DNA from: a gamma proteobacterium symbiont of Ctena orbiculata
GTDB taxonomy: Bacteria > Pseudomonadota > Gammaproteobacteria > Chromatiales > Chromatiaceae
Direction of reading: 5' to 3'
Length of the DNA stretch: 64,000 nt
NCBI GenBank assembly: GCA_003094535.1
Contig: NATV01000111.1
Span: forward strand, 23,221 to 87,220
Shown here: positions 37,532 to 47,084 of the stretch, piece by piece
Position numbering within the stretch: position 1 is the first letter of the stretch
Layout: every line of letters starts with the position of its first letter
Made by a program: the position numbers and the translations under genes
The notes under the pieces: generated by a model
Told to the model about the DNA's origin: nothing
Database searches by the model: none
Seen by the model: only the letters and a program-made list of their open reading frames with translations

Positions 37532-38317
37532 CTAAGGCCAATAGGCCATAAAACCCTCGGTTGCATGCAGCCCTGGCAGAGATAGCAGCTCCGGCCACTG
37601 TTTAACGGCCGTGATCAGTGGTTTGCGGTACCATATCCATAATCTTGCATCCACGGCATAGATTGAAGAGCGGAATCCCCATTGAGTGAACAGCTGGGCC
37701 ATGCCGCGGTTGGTATAGAAGATGGTGTGTACCGGCAGCAGATAGAACCAGGCGGGGTCGCAGGGGATCTCGCCGCGGACCAGGGTGTGCAGCGCCAGGC
37801 TGCCGTCTTCGCTGATCAGCCCGTTGATTGCATCCATGTTCGATCGGCTGCGCAGATGCTCCATGGTGGATGTCGAGATCAACAGGGAGTAATGGCCCGG
37901 AATCAACTCGGATTCCTGCAAATAACCGTCGCATTTCCAATACCGATCATAACAGGAGATTCTCTCGATCCGCTCTTCAAGCATACTGGCCAGCTCACCC
38001 TCGCCGCAACCGTAGTCGAGCCATGGCCTGTCTGTTTTCAGAAGGCCGTTTTCCGCAAGCTTCAACAGGATTTCCGCTTGTTGATTCAGCCGCACCCGCC
38101 AATTTGGATCATCGGGATTTTCACCACTGCCGCGATAGCTGTTGTGGTAGGCTTCAGATACCTCGCGCCACCTCTCTTCAGGCAGCTGCAACAGGGTTTC
38201 CGCATAGACGGTACCGCATGCCTTACAGCGTCGGTAGTTCACGCTGCCGAGGCCGAAGCGGTCGAACTGCTTGCGGAAATAGTGGTCTGTCGAAGCCTTG
38301 CATATATAACAATTCAT
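37532..38317 (-). CDS. Class I SAM methyltransferase with a cysteine-rich N-terminus
   Basis: The 261-residue protein starts with a likely zinc-binding segment (CYICKAS then RRCKACGTVY) and continues with a class I methyltransferase whose SAM loop is LDYGCGEGELAS. It probably modifies a sugar or lipid in the same pathway as the sulfotransferase. The start at 38317 is chosen because the conserved CxxC begins there. Its start faces the ligase gene across 43 bp, which contains a TATACT box (38324-38329). Confidence 0.85.
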   Translation of the reverse strand: MNCYICKASTDHYFRKQFDRFGLGSVNYRRCKACGTVYAETLLQLPEERWREVSEAYHNSYRGSGENPDDPNWRVRLNQQAEILLKLAENGLLKTDRPWLDYGCGEGELASMLEERIERISCYDRYWKCDGYLQESELIPGHYSLLISTSTMEHLRSRSNMDAINGLISEDGSLALHTLVRGEIPCDPAWFYLLPVHTIFYTNRGMAQLFTQWGFRSSIYAVDARLWIWYRKPLITAVKQWPELLSLPGLHATEGFMAYWP

Positions 38318-38360
38318 TGTTGGTATACTAGCACTATGATTTATAAATTGGCCTACAAAG

Positions 38361-39695
38361 ATGCGTCCGAGCAGTGAGCCTTTCTGGGACCGGCAACGGG
38401 AGACGCTTCCTGCCGAGCAACGGCTGGTTTTGATCTTCGATCGTATCAAGCATCAATTGAACTACGCCTATGCGCAGATTCCCTTCTATCGCCAACTCTA
38501 TGATGCCAAGGGTGTGCATCCGGATGACATCAGGGACCTCAGCGATTTCACAACCAAGGTACCGGTTGTCACCAAGGCCATGCTGCAGCAGTCGCAGCGC
38601 GACCACCCTCCCTTCGGCAACTATCTCGGTGTGGACTTTTCAGAGGTCAAGCGCATTCAAGGCACTTCCGGCACCACGGGACATCCCACCCTGTTCGCGA
38701 TAAGCGGGGAGGATTGGGAGCATATCTCGGAGGCACAGGCCATGCAGTGCTGGGCTGCCGGACTCAGGCCTTCGGATATTGTCCAGATCGTGTTTCCGTT
38801 GAGCCTCTACGTCGGTGGCTGGGGACTGCTCGAGGCGGCGGAACGTATCGGCGCAAAAGTACTGCCCATGGCAGGTGGTAACACAGAACGCCAAATCGCC
38901 ATGCTGCAGCAGGTCGGGACGACGGTGATCTGCGGTACGCCATCCTTTTGCCTGCATATCCTGGAGACGGCCCGTGCCAAGGGAATAGAGATGGCATCGG
39001 GCAGTCTGCGGCTGGGCTTTTTCGGCGGTGAGCCGGGGGCGGCAATTCCAAGCGTCAGGCAAAAACTCGAGGCGGGTTTCGGCATCCGCGCCATCGATTT
39101 CGGCAATGTCGCCGAGCTCCATCCCTGCTCCAATATGGAGTGTTACCAGGGAAGCGGCATGCATGTCTATCAGGATGTGGATTATACCGAGGTGGTGAAT
39201 CCGCATGATCCACACCAAGCCCTCGGCTATAACCGCAAAGGGGCGGTCGTCTACACCCATCTATGGCGCAAGTCACAACCAATGATCCGCTATCTTCCCG
39301 GTGACGAAACCCTCATCACCGATGAACCCTGCGACTGTGGCCGCACCTATCCAAGAATGCCGCAGGGCATCATCGGGCGGCTTGACGATATGATCATCGT
39401 CCGCGGGGTGAAATTCTATCCGGGCGACGTCGAAAGGCTATTGCGGGAGATCGACGGCATGGGTACCGAATTCAGGATCATCCTCGAGCGCAGGGGTGAG
39501 CTGGATGAAGTCCGTATCGAAGCGGAATATGATAGCGTTGGGAATGCCGAGCGATTTCAGTCAGCGGCCGAAGAACACCTAAAGGGCGGATTGGGTCTTC
39601 GGGTTGTCCTGGTGCCCATGACGTCAGGGACTTTTCCACGCACGCAATTCAAGGCACGAAGGGTAATTGACCGCAGGCCAACTTCACGACAATGA
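38361..39695 (+). CDS. Phenylacetate-CoA ligase-like adenylate-forming enzyme
   Basis: The 444-residue AMP-binding enzyme has RIQGTSGTTGHPTLF, a GDETLITDEPCDCGRTYPR segment with a conserved cysteine trio, and the late FKARRVIDR. PaaK-like enzymes in polysaccharide islands often activate acids for acyl transfer rather than degrade aromatics; no other phenylacetate gene is near. It overlaps the next acyltransferase gene by 4 bp, which supports an activate-and-transfer pair. Confidence 0.9.
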   Translation: MRPSSEPFWDRQRETLPAEQRLVLIFDRIKHQLNYAYAQIPFYRQLYDAKGVHPDDIRDLSDFTTKVPVVTKAMLQQSQRDHPPFGNYLGVDFSEVKRIQGTSGTTGHPTLFAISGEDWEHISEAQAMQCWAAGLRPSDIVQIVFPLSLYVGGWGLLEAAERIGAKVLPMAGGNTERQIAMLQQVGTTVICGTPSFCLHILETARAKGIEMASGSLRLGFFGGEPGAAIPSVRQKLEAGFGIRAIDFGNVAELHPCSNMECYQGSGMHVYQDVDYTEVVNPHDPHQALGYNRKGAVVYTHLWRKSQPMIRYLPGDETLITDEPCDCGRTYPRMPQGIIGRLDDMIIVRGVKFYPGDVERLLREIDGMGTEFRIILERRGELDEVRIEAEYDSVGNAERFQSAAEEHLKGGLGLRVVLVPMTSGTFPRTQFKARRVIDRRPTSRQ

Positions 39696-40375
39696 GTACA
39701 ACGGAAAACGACAAACCTTTGGTGATCATCGGCAGCGGTGGCCATGCCGGCTGTCTGCTGGATGTGGCCCAACTCGCAGCTTTTACAGTCGCAGGGTTTA
39801 TCGACCGCACCCGAAGCGCCGGGGCGCTTGTCAACGGGCTTCCGGTATTGGGCGGGGACGAATTGCTATTCGACACCGCCTTTACCGCCAGGCACCGTTT
39901 CGCCGTCGGCATCGGTAATCCGGTTGCACGCCGGCGCTACGGCGAGCTGCTCTTGGAAAAGGGTGCTGATTGCCCCGCCATCGTCAACCCATCCTGCTAC
40001 GTCTCTCCCTATGCGACGCTGGGCAGGGGGGTGTTGTTGATGGGTATGAACGCCGTCAACCATGGCGCAAGGCTGGATGATTTCGTTGCCCTGGACTGGC
40101 AGGTCACCATCGGTCACGGATCCCACCTCGGCAGCGCGGTGTTTGCCGGTCCGGGGAGCCGGGTCGCCGGAGACGTGGTATGCGGCAAGGATAGCTACCT
40201 GGGGCTGGGTAGCCAGGTTATCGAGCAGGTGAAGATCGGCCGTGGCAGCCTTATCGGTGCCGGTTCCACCGTCACCCGCGACATACCCGATAATGTGGTC
40301 GCGGTAGGATCCCCCGCCAAAGTGATTCGGGAGCATAACCAAGCGCAGGTGGATATGGGGCCGGGTCTCCTGTAA
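39692..40375 (+). CDS. NeuD-like hexapeptide-repeat acyltransferase
   Basis: The 227-residue protein begins with a PglD/NeuD Rossmann-like strand LVIIGSGGHAGCLLDVA and continues as a left-handed beta helix, ending with SLIGAGSTVTRDIPDNVV. It would acylate a sugar using an activated acid, perhaps from the adjoining PaaK-like enzyme. It converges on the minus-strand operon eight bases beyond its stop. Confidence 0.91.
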   Translation: MSTTENDKPLVIIGSGGHAGCLLDVAQLAAFTVAGFIDRTRSAGALVNGLPVLGGDELLFDTAFTARHRFAVGIGNPVARRRYGELLLEKGADCPAIVNPSCYVSPYATLGRGVLLMGMNAVNHGARLDDFVALDWQVTIGHGSHLGSAVFAGPGSRVAGDVVCGKDSYLGLGSQVIEQVKIGRGSLIGAGSTVTRDIPDNVVAVGSPAKVIREHNQAQVDMGPGLL

Positions 40376-40383
40376 TGGTTCGC

Positions 40384-41490
40384 CTAGCCTTTTCTCAGAT
40401 AGAGCGTATCGCCCAGGGTAAAGGCGTGATCGAATCGTCCGCTTGCCAGCAGCTCGTCTCCGGCCCGTTTCGGCCCGTCGCCAAAGGCCCAGTGGTAGTC
40501 ATCCAACAGGACCCAGCCACCCGGCATGACATAGGGCTCCCAGGTCTCGAGGTCCCGCCGTACATGGTTGTATTCGTGATTCGCATCGACATGGAGCAGT
40601 GAGATCTTCCCGGCGACTGCTAGGGAGCCTAGATAGGGGCTCCGCAGGACACCCTCAGCAACCGCCTGTTCGTAGCGAGCGATCGCCTTGGTCGAAATAT
40701 CGCGAATATATGCAGCATTGGTCAGCAATGAGAGGTTGCTGATATAGACCCGGAATATCTTTTCGAAATCGATGCTATCCAGATCCCTGTTGAGAATCTC
40801 CGCCTCCCGGCCCTGCTCCTCTATCGCCTGATTTGACCAGGGATCGACACTGATCAGATTACCGATCCCGTGGCGTTGCGCCAGCCAGGCAAGGGCGAAA
40901 GCGGAGCGTCCGGATAACGATCCGATCTCCACCAAATCACCTGCCGGCAGAATCCGTGCAAGGTGGGTGAAAGCTGCCAGTTTCTGCAGATCGCATTGTC
41001 CCGGTATCTGGAGAAACTGCTTATAGAGACCTGCATACTCTGCCGGGTTGAGCGCGGGCTTTAACTCGCCGGCCCTGGATAGGATGCTCTGTGAAATTGG
41101 ATCCGCCAGGATTGCATCGGCCCAGGTATAGCCTGCCTCGGTATCTTGCCAGATCGATTGGTAGGGGGATGGTTGGCAGAGGGTGAAACGGTACTCGCTG
41201 GCGTCTTGCCGCAGCAACTCGTTGAGCAGCGTCCACACACCGGGATGGGATGTATGGATATGGCTAACCCGGAACTCCTCGAGGCAGGTATTGAAGGCGG
41301 GAATAAATTCGGGATCTGATATGTAGGGCAGATGGATCAGTTCATCCATTGCGGTATCGATGAGGGGGTTGGCAACAGAACTGGCGCCAATGATCCTGAT
41401 ACCCAACGCCTTGGCAACCGCAAGAAATCGCCTAGAGGCATCCATATCGACAGGAAAAACAAGCAGTGTGGTCTCAGTGCCTCTATTCAA
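40384..41490 (-). CDS. Two-domain methyltransferase with an ATP-grasp-type N-terminal domain
   Basis: The 368-residue protein has an N-terminal Rossmann domain (TTLLVFPVDMDASRRFLA, then HIHTSHPGVWTLLNELL) that resembles the pre-ATP-grasp domain of carbamoyl-phosphate-synthase-type enzymes, but no ATP-grasp core follows. The C-terminal half is a SAM methyltransferase of the cephalosporin-hydroxylase type (GDLVEIGSLSGRSAFALAWL, ISVDPWSN, HVDANHEY). Its substrate is unknown. It is the last gene of the OGT operon, three bases after the dehydrogenase. Confidence 0.8.
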   Translation of the reverse strand: MNRGTETTLLVFPVDMDASRRFLAVAKALGIRIIGASSVANPLIDTAMDELIHLPYISDPEFIPAFNTCLEEFRVSHIHTSHPGVWTLLNELLRQDASEYRFTLCQPSPYQSIWQDTEAGYTWADAILADPISQSILSRAGELKPALNPAEYAGLYKQFLQIPGQCDLQKLAAFTHLARILPAGDLVEIGSLSGRSAFALAWLAQRHGIGNLISVDPWSNQAIEEQGREAEILNRDLDSIDFEKIFRVYISNLSLLTNAAYIRDISTKAIARYEQAVAEGVLRSPYLGSLAVAGKISLLHVDANHEYNHVRRDLETWEPYVMPGGWVLLDDYHWAFGDGPKRAGDELLASGRFDHAFTLGDTLYLRKG

Positions 41491-41493
41491 CGC

Positions 41494-42537
41494 TCAATCG
41501 CCTGCCGAAGTGGGTGTAGCCGTATCCCCTTGCGCAAGGGTTTTCAATCTGCCCCAAAGGATATCAGGCAGCGGCAGGCTGCCTTTGGCCAAAATATCGC
41601 GCCGCCTGGCCTCGCCATGGCCGCCCGGGATATTTTGCCACGCCAGTTGGTCGGCAATGCGCTCAATCACCGTAGCGGCGGCCTCGGGATGCAGCCCATG
41701 CATGCGTCGGGGATCAAACGCCAGCAGCACCAGACCGCCGGTTTTGGTTTCGCCGGCAAACAGCGAGGTCAGCAACTCAATTGCCATCAGCAAGGCGTAT
41801 TGGCGCCGACCCATTGCGTTCTCGAGGGATTGAATGATTTTACCGCTGAAGCGGCCCTGTTCATCGAAGAGATCATTGAGTGCTGAGGGTGGATTGCCTG
41901 CGCTTGTCGCCAGGGTGGCGTCACTAAGGTCGCCTTTGAATCCAGACAGCATGGCCAGTAGCTGGCCGAAGGTTGTGGATGCGGGTGAGATGTCGGCGAC
42001 GAATGCCGGTTTGTCCGCCCATGGCGGCATGGCCACGCCCATGGGATTCGTGCCAAGCGACGGTTCACCATCCCGCTGCAGCGAGAGGAGCGGCGGACTG
42101 GTGGCGAAGCCGATCGCAACATGGCCCGATTCGGCCAAAGGCCGCAGATAGTCACCCAGCACGCCAGTGGGAAAGGCCTCCTTACAGACTGTCATCGCGA
42201 AGGCCTGATCCGACAGCATGCGCAGCAACTGCCGTTGCGCCTCCCGAGCCGCAAGATAGCCCAGGCTCTGTTGACACCCGAGCTGGAGCAACCAGGGTAG
42301 CTGTTGCGCTGTCTGTGGTGCCTGATGATGAAACCGTCCCAGGCGCTGCTTCAACCAAGGAATGCGCACTACACCGTGAGAGTGCTTTCCCCTGAGTTCG
42401 GCGTCCAGCAGCTGCGCGGTGACTTCGTCCGCAGCCGCCGCCGGTTCGATAAACCCCGAGAGGGCCCGACGGCAGATGCGTTCAACCTCAGACAGAGATA
42501 GCTCGATCATTGGTTGAGATTGAATCTCAACAGTCAA
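41494..42537 (-). CDS. Ldh/malate-type NAD(P)-dependent dehydrogenase
   Basis: The 347-residue protein matches the LDH2/MDH2 family (KHSHGVVRIPWL, PFTSPPLL-type central segment, FDPRRMHGL near the end). Members reduce 2-keto acids such as pyruvate, ureidoglycolate, sulfopyruvate and diketogulonate. The substrate here is open; making a keto or hydroxy acid to decorate a sugar would fit the island. It overlaps the pentapeptide gene by 4 bp. Confidence 0.85.
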   Translation of the reverse strand: MTVEIQSQPMIELSLSEVERICRRALSGFIEPAAAADEVTAQLLDAELRGKHSHGVVRIPWLKQRLGRFHHQAPQTAQQLPWLLQLGCQQSLGYLAAREAQRQLLRMLSDQAFAMTVCKEAFPTGVLGDYLRPLAESGHVAIGFATSPPLLSLQRDGEPSLGTNPMGVAMPPWADKPAFVADISPASTTFGQLLAMLSGFKGDLSDATLATSAGNPPSALNDLFDEQGRFSGKIIQSLENAMGRRQYALLMAIELLTSLFAGETKTGGLVLLAFDPRRMHGLHPEAAATVIERIADQLAWQNIPGGHGEARRRDILAKGSLPLPDILWGRLKTLAQGDTATPTSAGD

Positions 42538-43994
42538 GTCGATCCTCGTTGTTGATCCCGCAATAGACCCTCAAGACCTTCGACAAAGGCCGCCAGGTCC
42601 CGGCTGTTCTCGCCGCTTGCGCCCGCCAATGCCTGTTGCAATCCGCTGCTGCGGTCACTGAAGACAGGACCGGTAACGCTGTCGAGTTTGGCGCCGTCGA
42701 TGATGGTCTTTACCAGGCTGGCGCCAAACAAGGAGGAACCGGTCAAGTCCGCGTCCACGAGTACCGCCTGGTTCAATCGTGCATAGACCATCAAGGCTCC
42801 GCGCAGATTGGCGCCACTCAGATTGCCGGCGATATAGGATTGGACCAGGGTTGTCTCAGAGAGATCGGTTTCCATCATCGACATCGATTTTGGCGGATCA
42901 CCGGTAATCATGGCACGGTAGAGATAGGCCTTGCGCAGACTGGCATGGGAAAGGTTGCAGTCCCTGAAATGGGCGCACCTGGCGGTAAAGCGGGCCATGT
43001 TCGCCTGTTGGAAGGAAGATTCCCTCACCGCGATATTCTCGCCGGTTGCGCCGCTGAAGTCGCTATGGTCCGCCATGCAGTTCGTGAGCAGGGCGCCATC
43101 GAGCTTGCAACCGCTGAAGCGGGCATTTTCAAGGGTGACGTTCATCAGCCTGGCATGTTCGAGATCCGCCGTTGTAAAGTCGGAGGAGGGCATGGAGACA
43201 GCGGATATATCGGCTTCCCTGGCGGCAAGGCTTTTCGCCTTGAGGCGGGAGAGGGTGCAGCCGCGAATCCTCAACCCGGGCAGGTTGGCCTGCGACAGCG
43301 TCAGCCCCTCGGCGTCGAGGAGACGCTGCAGGGTAAAACCTTCTCCGCTCGCCTCGTAGAGCGAGGCGCCGCGCATGTCGCATTTGGTTATCGCCAATTG
43401 GGAAACCTGGGCGGCGGTGAAGTCCGCACCCCCCAAATGGCACTCGTTAATGGTCGAGCCCTGCAGGTTGCTGCGCACGAAACGGGTCTCATCCATGATG
43501 CACTGGTAGAAGGTTGTACCGGCAATGGCTGAACCCGAGAAGTCCACCCCGGTCATGAAACAGCCGTGGAAAAGGCTGCCGGTGGCATCGGTGAGATCGC
43601 GCATATCGGCGCCGCTGAAGTCGCAGACCTGGGCGGCGAATGCGTGCATATAGACACCGCGCATATTGGCGCCCTTGAGCAGGGTTCTCTCCATGCCGGC
43701 GCAGACGATGGTGGCACCGGAGAGATTGGCGCCGCTGAGATCGGTACCGTGGAGCACCGCGCGGTTTAAAACCGAGAGCCGCAGGTCGAATCCGGAGAGA
43801 TCGAGCCCTCTCAGATCGGCTTCGCGCAGCACCATGCCGCGCCCCGTCTGTTGTATCAACTGCTCCGTGTAGTCCTGTACCTCACTGCTGGCTTTCGCAC
43901 GGTCGTCGGCTTTGGCCCATCGCCGTAGCCGGGCCACAATATCAATTTCAGGAATTGTCGCCTCGATTGATTCTGCATTTTCTGACATCTTCAT
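42534..43994 (-). CDS. Pentapeptide repeat protein
   Basis: The 486-residue protein is built largely of A(D/N)LxG-type pentapeptides from about residue 60 to 450 (LRGLDLSGFDLRLSVLNRA and SGANLRGALMVYARL), forming a long right-handed quadrilateral helix. No signal peptide, membrane segment or effector motif is clear. Function is unknown; known members protect gyrase or act as scaffolds. It sits 48 bp after the OGT gene and overlaps the dehydrogenase, so it belongs to that operon. Confidence 0.88.
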   Translation of the reverse strand: MKMSENAESIEATIPEIDIVARLRRWAKADDRAKASSEVQDYTEQLIQQTGRGMVLREADLRGLDLSGFDLRLSVLNRAVLHGTDLSGANLSGATIVCAGMERTLLKGANMRGVYMHAFAAQVCDFSGADMRDLTDATGSLFHGCFMTGVDFSGSAIAGTTFYQCIMDETRFVRSNLQGSTINECHLGGADFTAAQVSQLAITKCDMRGASLYEASGEGFTLQRLLDAEGLTLSQANLPGLRIRGCTLSRLKAKSLAAREADISAVSMPSSDFTTADLEHARLMNVTLENARFSGCKLDGALLTNCMADHSDFSGATGENIAVRESSFQQANMARFTARCAHFRDCNLSHASLRKAYLYRAMITGDPPKSMSMMETDLSETTLVQSYIAGNLSGANLRGALMVYARLNQAVLVDADLTGSSLFGASLVKTIIDGAKLDSVTGPVFSDRSSGLQQALAGASGENSRDLAAFVEGLEGLLRDQQRGST

Positions 43995-44042
43995 AATTAC
44001 TTGGGTACTCCTAATTTAACAACCACTTGTCGAGGTGATCGT

Positions 44043-45923
44043 TTATGAGCCTTTATTATTCGTGTTATTGCCGCTGGCTCCATACAGCATCTGCCAACCT
44101 TTTATCAGGGCCGCTTCGATATTTTCAGCATGCCGTCTATAGTCCATGATAGACGAGTTTTCCACTTCCATGCGCAACTTCCTTCGAATCGATACCAGGC
44201 CATCTCTGTCTTGCGCCAGGGCCAGCGCAATCGCGATATATTCATCGAAATCCCTGGCAATCCATTGCTGCCTGTCAATCGCCGACAGAATTCGTGTGGA
44301 GATATTGCTGGCTGTCGATCTGCCCGCCCGCGATACCAGCGGCAGGCCCATCAGCAGTGAATTGAAGGTTGTTGTCTGGCCATGATAGGGGTAGGGATCC
44401 AACGCTATGTCGACTTCACCATGGGATTGCAGATACTCCTTGATAGGCAGTCTGGGATGAAGATACACAGCTGATTTATCGACATCGTGGCGAGCGAAAA
44501 TCTCATGGATATGATCCCGCATCAATTCATTCCCATAATCATCGATGACCATGCGGATCCTGGAGCCGGGCGACTTCTGCAACAACGCGGCCCAGGTCTC
44601 CAGGGTGTCGCTATCGACTTTTCGAAGTACATTGAATGAACCAAAGGTGACAAAACCGTTCTTCATGCAAGGCGGTTCGGTCAAGGGCGGGAGATCAAAA
44701 AGCGATTTAAAAAAAGTCAGCCTGTCAACAGGCAGGATCCTTTCGCTGGAATTTTTTTCAAGGTCGCATAAATCGATCAGCGATCTGTCTTTAATGGAAA
44801 AATCGATACAGTTCATGCCCGTCGTTACCGGAAGACCCAGCCATGAAACCTGCATTGGTGCGGGCCTAAGATTAAAAGCGGTCAGTCGATTACCGAGTGA
44901 ATGGTTGGAAAGATCGATCAGGATATCGATTTTATCCGAACGTATCCGATTGTAGAGTTGTTCGTCATTCAATGACTGGCATTCGCACCAGCTGTCAGAC
45001 TGAGCCTTGATATCACGGGTAATATCGTCATACAGGAAATTATTGTAATAGAAATGTATGGAAAACCTGTTTCTGTCAATCTCATCCAGGATTGGTTTGA
45101 AATAGAAGGCGATGGCGTGATGACGCAGATCCGCCGATACGAAACCGAGACGCAGTTTTCTGTCGGCTGTCCTGTCGATCGCACCTTGATAACGCTTTTT
45201 TGCCTGCTTGTTCAGCGATTGGGTTATGGTTTTTATTTCATTAAACAGCACGGATTGGTCGTCGATTGTATAGACCAGCTGCGCGATATAGTTTTGTTTT
45301 GCGATGTTGTGCTTTGGATCTATCTCTATCGCCTTTTTGATGCAGTTCAGCGCATCTTTCTGACGGCCCTGATTGGATAGGGCGTTGCATAGGTTGATAT
45401 AAACCTCGGTCGTTTCATAGCCATTCGTTAAACAGTAATCCAATGCCTGGATCGCTTCTTCGTACCGTTTTTGCAGTATATAAAGCCCACTCAAACCTAA
45501 ATAGGCGACGAATGCATTCGGGTTTCTATTGATCAGGTTGGCGTAGTAAATTTCCGCCTTCGAGAAATTTTGCGTTATGTTTGTGTGGAAGTTTCCAATC
45601 ATGTAATACATGCGGTCATCATCGCAGCCCGACGCTTCAGCCAGTTTGTAAGATTTTTCGGCATCTTCAAAGAGCCCTTTTTGCTCAAGCGCCATGCCAC
45701 AAATCACATACCAGCAAGGCTTGGCCCGGCCACTGGAAACTGCCTGCTTCAGATAATCGAGGGCAGGATCGACATGGCCCTGAAGCAGAAGCGTTTCACC
45801 AATCAGGTATTGCAATTCAGGATTGTTCGGATCTTTTTTCAACGCTCGTTCTATGAGCTTGTACGCTTCACTGAGCTTACCCTTGCGTAGTTTTTTTTCC
45901 GCGTTGATGAGGAGGTTTGACAT
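44043..45923 (-). CDS. TPR-repeat O-GlcNAc transferase family protein (GT41)
   Basis: The 626-residue protein has about seven tetratricopeptide repeats in residues 1-230, then a GT41 catalytic half: LRLGFVSADLRHHAIAFYF with a probable catalytic His, VTFGSFNVLRKV, and ALDPYPYHGQTTTFNSLLMG for the nucleotide sugar. GT41 enzymes place sugars on serine or threonine of proteins. It is the first gene of a four-gene minus-strand operon, so one of the next gene products, such as the pentapeptide protein, is a candidate target. The start at 45923 follows an AT-rich region. Confidence 0.9.
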   Translation of the reverse strand: MSNLLINAEKKLRKGKLSEAYKLIERALKKDPNNPELQYLIGETLLLQGHVDPALDYLKQAVSSGRAKPCWYVICGMALEQKGLFEDAEKSYKLAEASGCDDDRMYYMIGNFHTNITQNFSKAEIYYANLINRNPNAFVAYLGLSGLYILQKRYEEAIQALDYCLTNGYETTEVYINLCNALSNQGRQKDALNCIKKAIEIDPKHNIAKQNYIAQLVYTIDDQSVLFNEIKTITQSLNKQAKKRYQGAIDRTADRKLRLGFVSADLRHHAIAFYFKPILDEIDRNRFSIHFYYNNFLYDDITRDIKAQSDSWCECQSLNDEQLYNRIRSDKIDILIDLSNHSLGNRLTAFNLRPAPMQVSWLGLPVTTGMNCIDFSIKDRSLIDLCDLEKNSSERILPVDRLTFFKSLFDLPPLTEPPCMKNGFVTFGSFNVLRKVDSDTLETWAALLQKSPGSRIRMVIDDYGNELMRDHIHEIFARHDVDKSAVYLHPRLPIKEYLQSHGEVDIALDPYPYHGQTTTFNSLLMGLPLVSRAGRSTASNISTRILSAIDRQQWIARDFDEYIAIALALAQDRDGLVSIRRKLRMEVENSSIMDYRRHAENIEAALIKGWQMLYGASGNNTNNKGS

Positions 45924-46397
45924 GTTTTGCTTTAGTTCTTCACGACGGCTCTGTTATAAGCGATATTGACTGAGTTGGTTAGTGTATCAGGCGGTAATTC
46001 GGATGATTACTTTACACTCGACGAAATATAATACTAATATTAATCATTATTAACAATGACTTATTTTGTTTTATTAAACTAAATTATTATTTCTTGAAAC
46101 GGAAATGGAGGCATCGGTCCCCTTTCTTGTGGGCAGTGTCAGGAGAAAGTGCGATGCATACCTCTGCGACAGAGGCGGACCTGATGTTTGCATGGCTTGG
46201 TGCGACGCTGGATCGAAGTGCTTGCGGGATAGGCTGAGCAGTTGATGAATTCATCAAGGATGATGCCATAGCCCTCTGTAATTATTGGATAAATAATAAT
46301 AAACAGAGTTTATGGCCAACGATGTATTCTGCCCCATCCCATCCATTGAAGAGGCATAGGGTAGGGGCGCTTTAGTACCTAGCAGGTTTATCGCAGG
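45924..46397. other. AT-rich spacer between the OGT operon and the lipoprotein gene
   Basis: This 474-bp stretch is AT-rich at 46000-46100 and likely carries the OGT operon promoter. Short frames are present but show no family features or ribosome sites, and I see no terminator. Confidence 0.5.
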
Positions 46398-46640
46398 TCA
46401 ATCCTTGTTTGTTCTCTCGGTCGACTCGCCACCCATGTTGTCGATCGTGATCCCGGTCTCTTCGCCTTTCTGGTTGCTAACGCTACCTGCTTCGAACGCG
46501 GCCTGATCGGACGGAATGTTCTGCTCGCTTACCGCATCCCTGGCATCAGTCGTTTTCGACATATCCGCATCGTTCGATTTGCCGCAGGCTGCCAGAGCCA
46601 GGGTTGTGCTGATAGCGATGATGATAGTTATCTGTTTCAT
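46398..46640 (-). CDS. Small lipoprotein
   Basis: The 80-residue product has a lipoprotein signal peptide (MKQITIIIAISTTLALAAC) with a lipobox and then a short polar, acidic tail. It is expected at the outer or inner membrane after lipidation. Function is unknown and no close neighbour points to one. Confidence 0.7.
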   Translation of the reverse strand: MKQITIIIAISTTLALAACGKSNDADMSKTTDARDAVSEQNIPSDQAAFEAGSVSNQKGEETGITIDNMGGESTERTNKD

Positions 46641-47084
46641 TGCTTCGATCCTCTGTTCCATGTTTTAGGGTTGAACGCCTTGGCTATTTCCATGGCTATT
46701 CCGATATACAATTTTTCAGCCTCCCAGGCTGTGACCTGGGCGACGTTATTGGGTAAATGCCAATCAGATCCACTCGATGCCTTGGATTTTTGCAGTGTCG
46801 TTACTCGTCATTCGAGATATTAAGTATTTGCTTATATGTAATATTGTATGGCCCGGTCGCTGAGGCAGCTGCAAGGGGTTTCTTCTCCCCTGAGCTAGTT
46901 ATCAGGCTTTGTGATAGGACCCGGCGGGCTGAGCCCCGTGACGCTAGCTGTCTTTTTCGCTTGAATTACCCATCCCCCGGTCACTACACTTGAATCACGG
47001 ATGCTGTTGATTTCAATGGGGAGCAGAGTAGCCAAGCTCTGCATGGCATACGTTTCGAACCCTTAGCACATGGAGTTTGTTCAA
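46641..47084. other. 444-bp spacer before the DUF2235 gene
   Basis: No gene or named element is seen; a 78-residue frame here lacks a ribosome site and low-complexity-free features. The region probably contains the promoter of the DUF2235 gene. Confidence 0.45.

Noticed and set aside
46087..46269. 60-codon minus-strand frame near the lipoprotein gene
   Set aside because: No ribosome site or domain features; low confidence as a gene.
46757..46993. 78-codon plus-strand frame before the DUF2235 gene
   Set aside because: No ribosome site and no recognisable family; likely chance.
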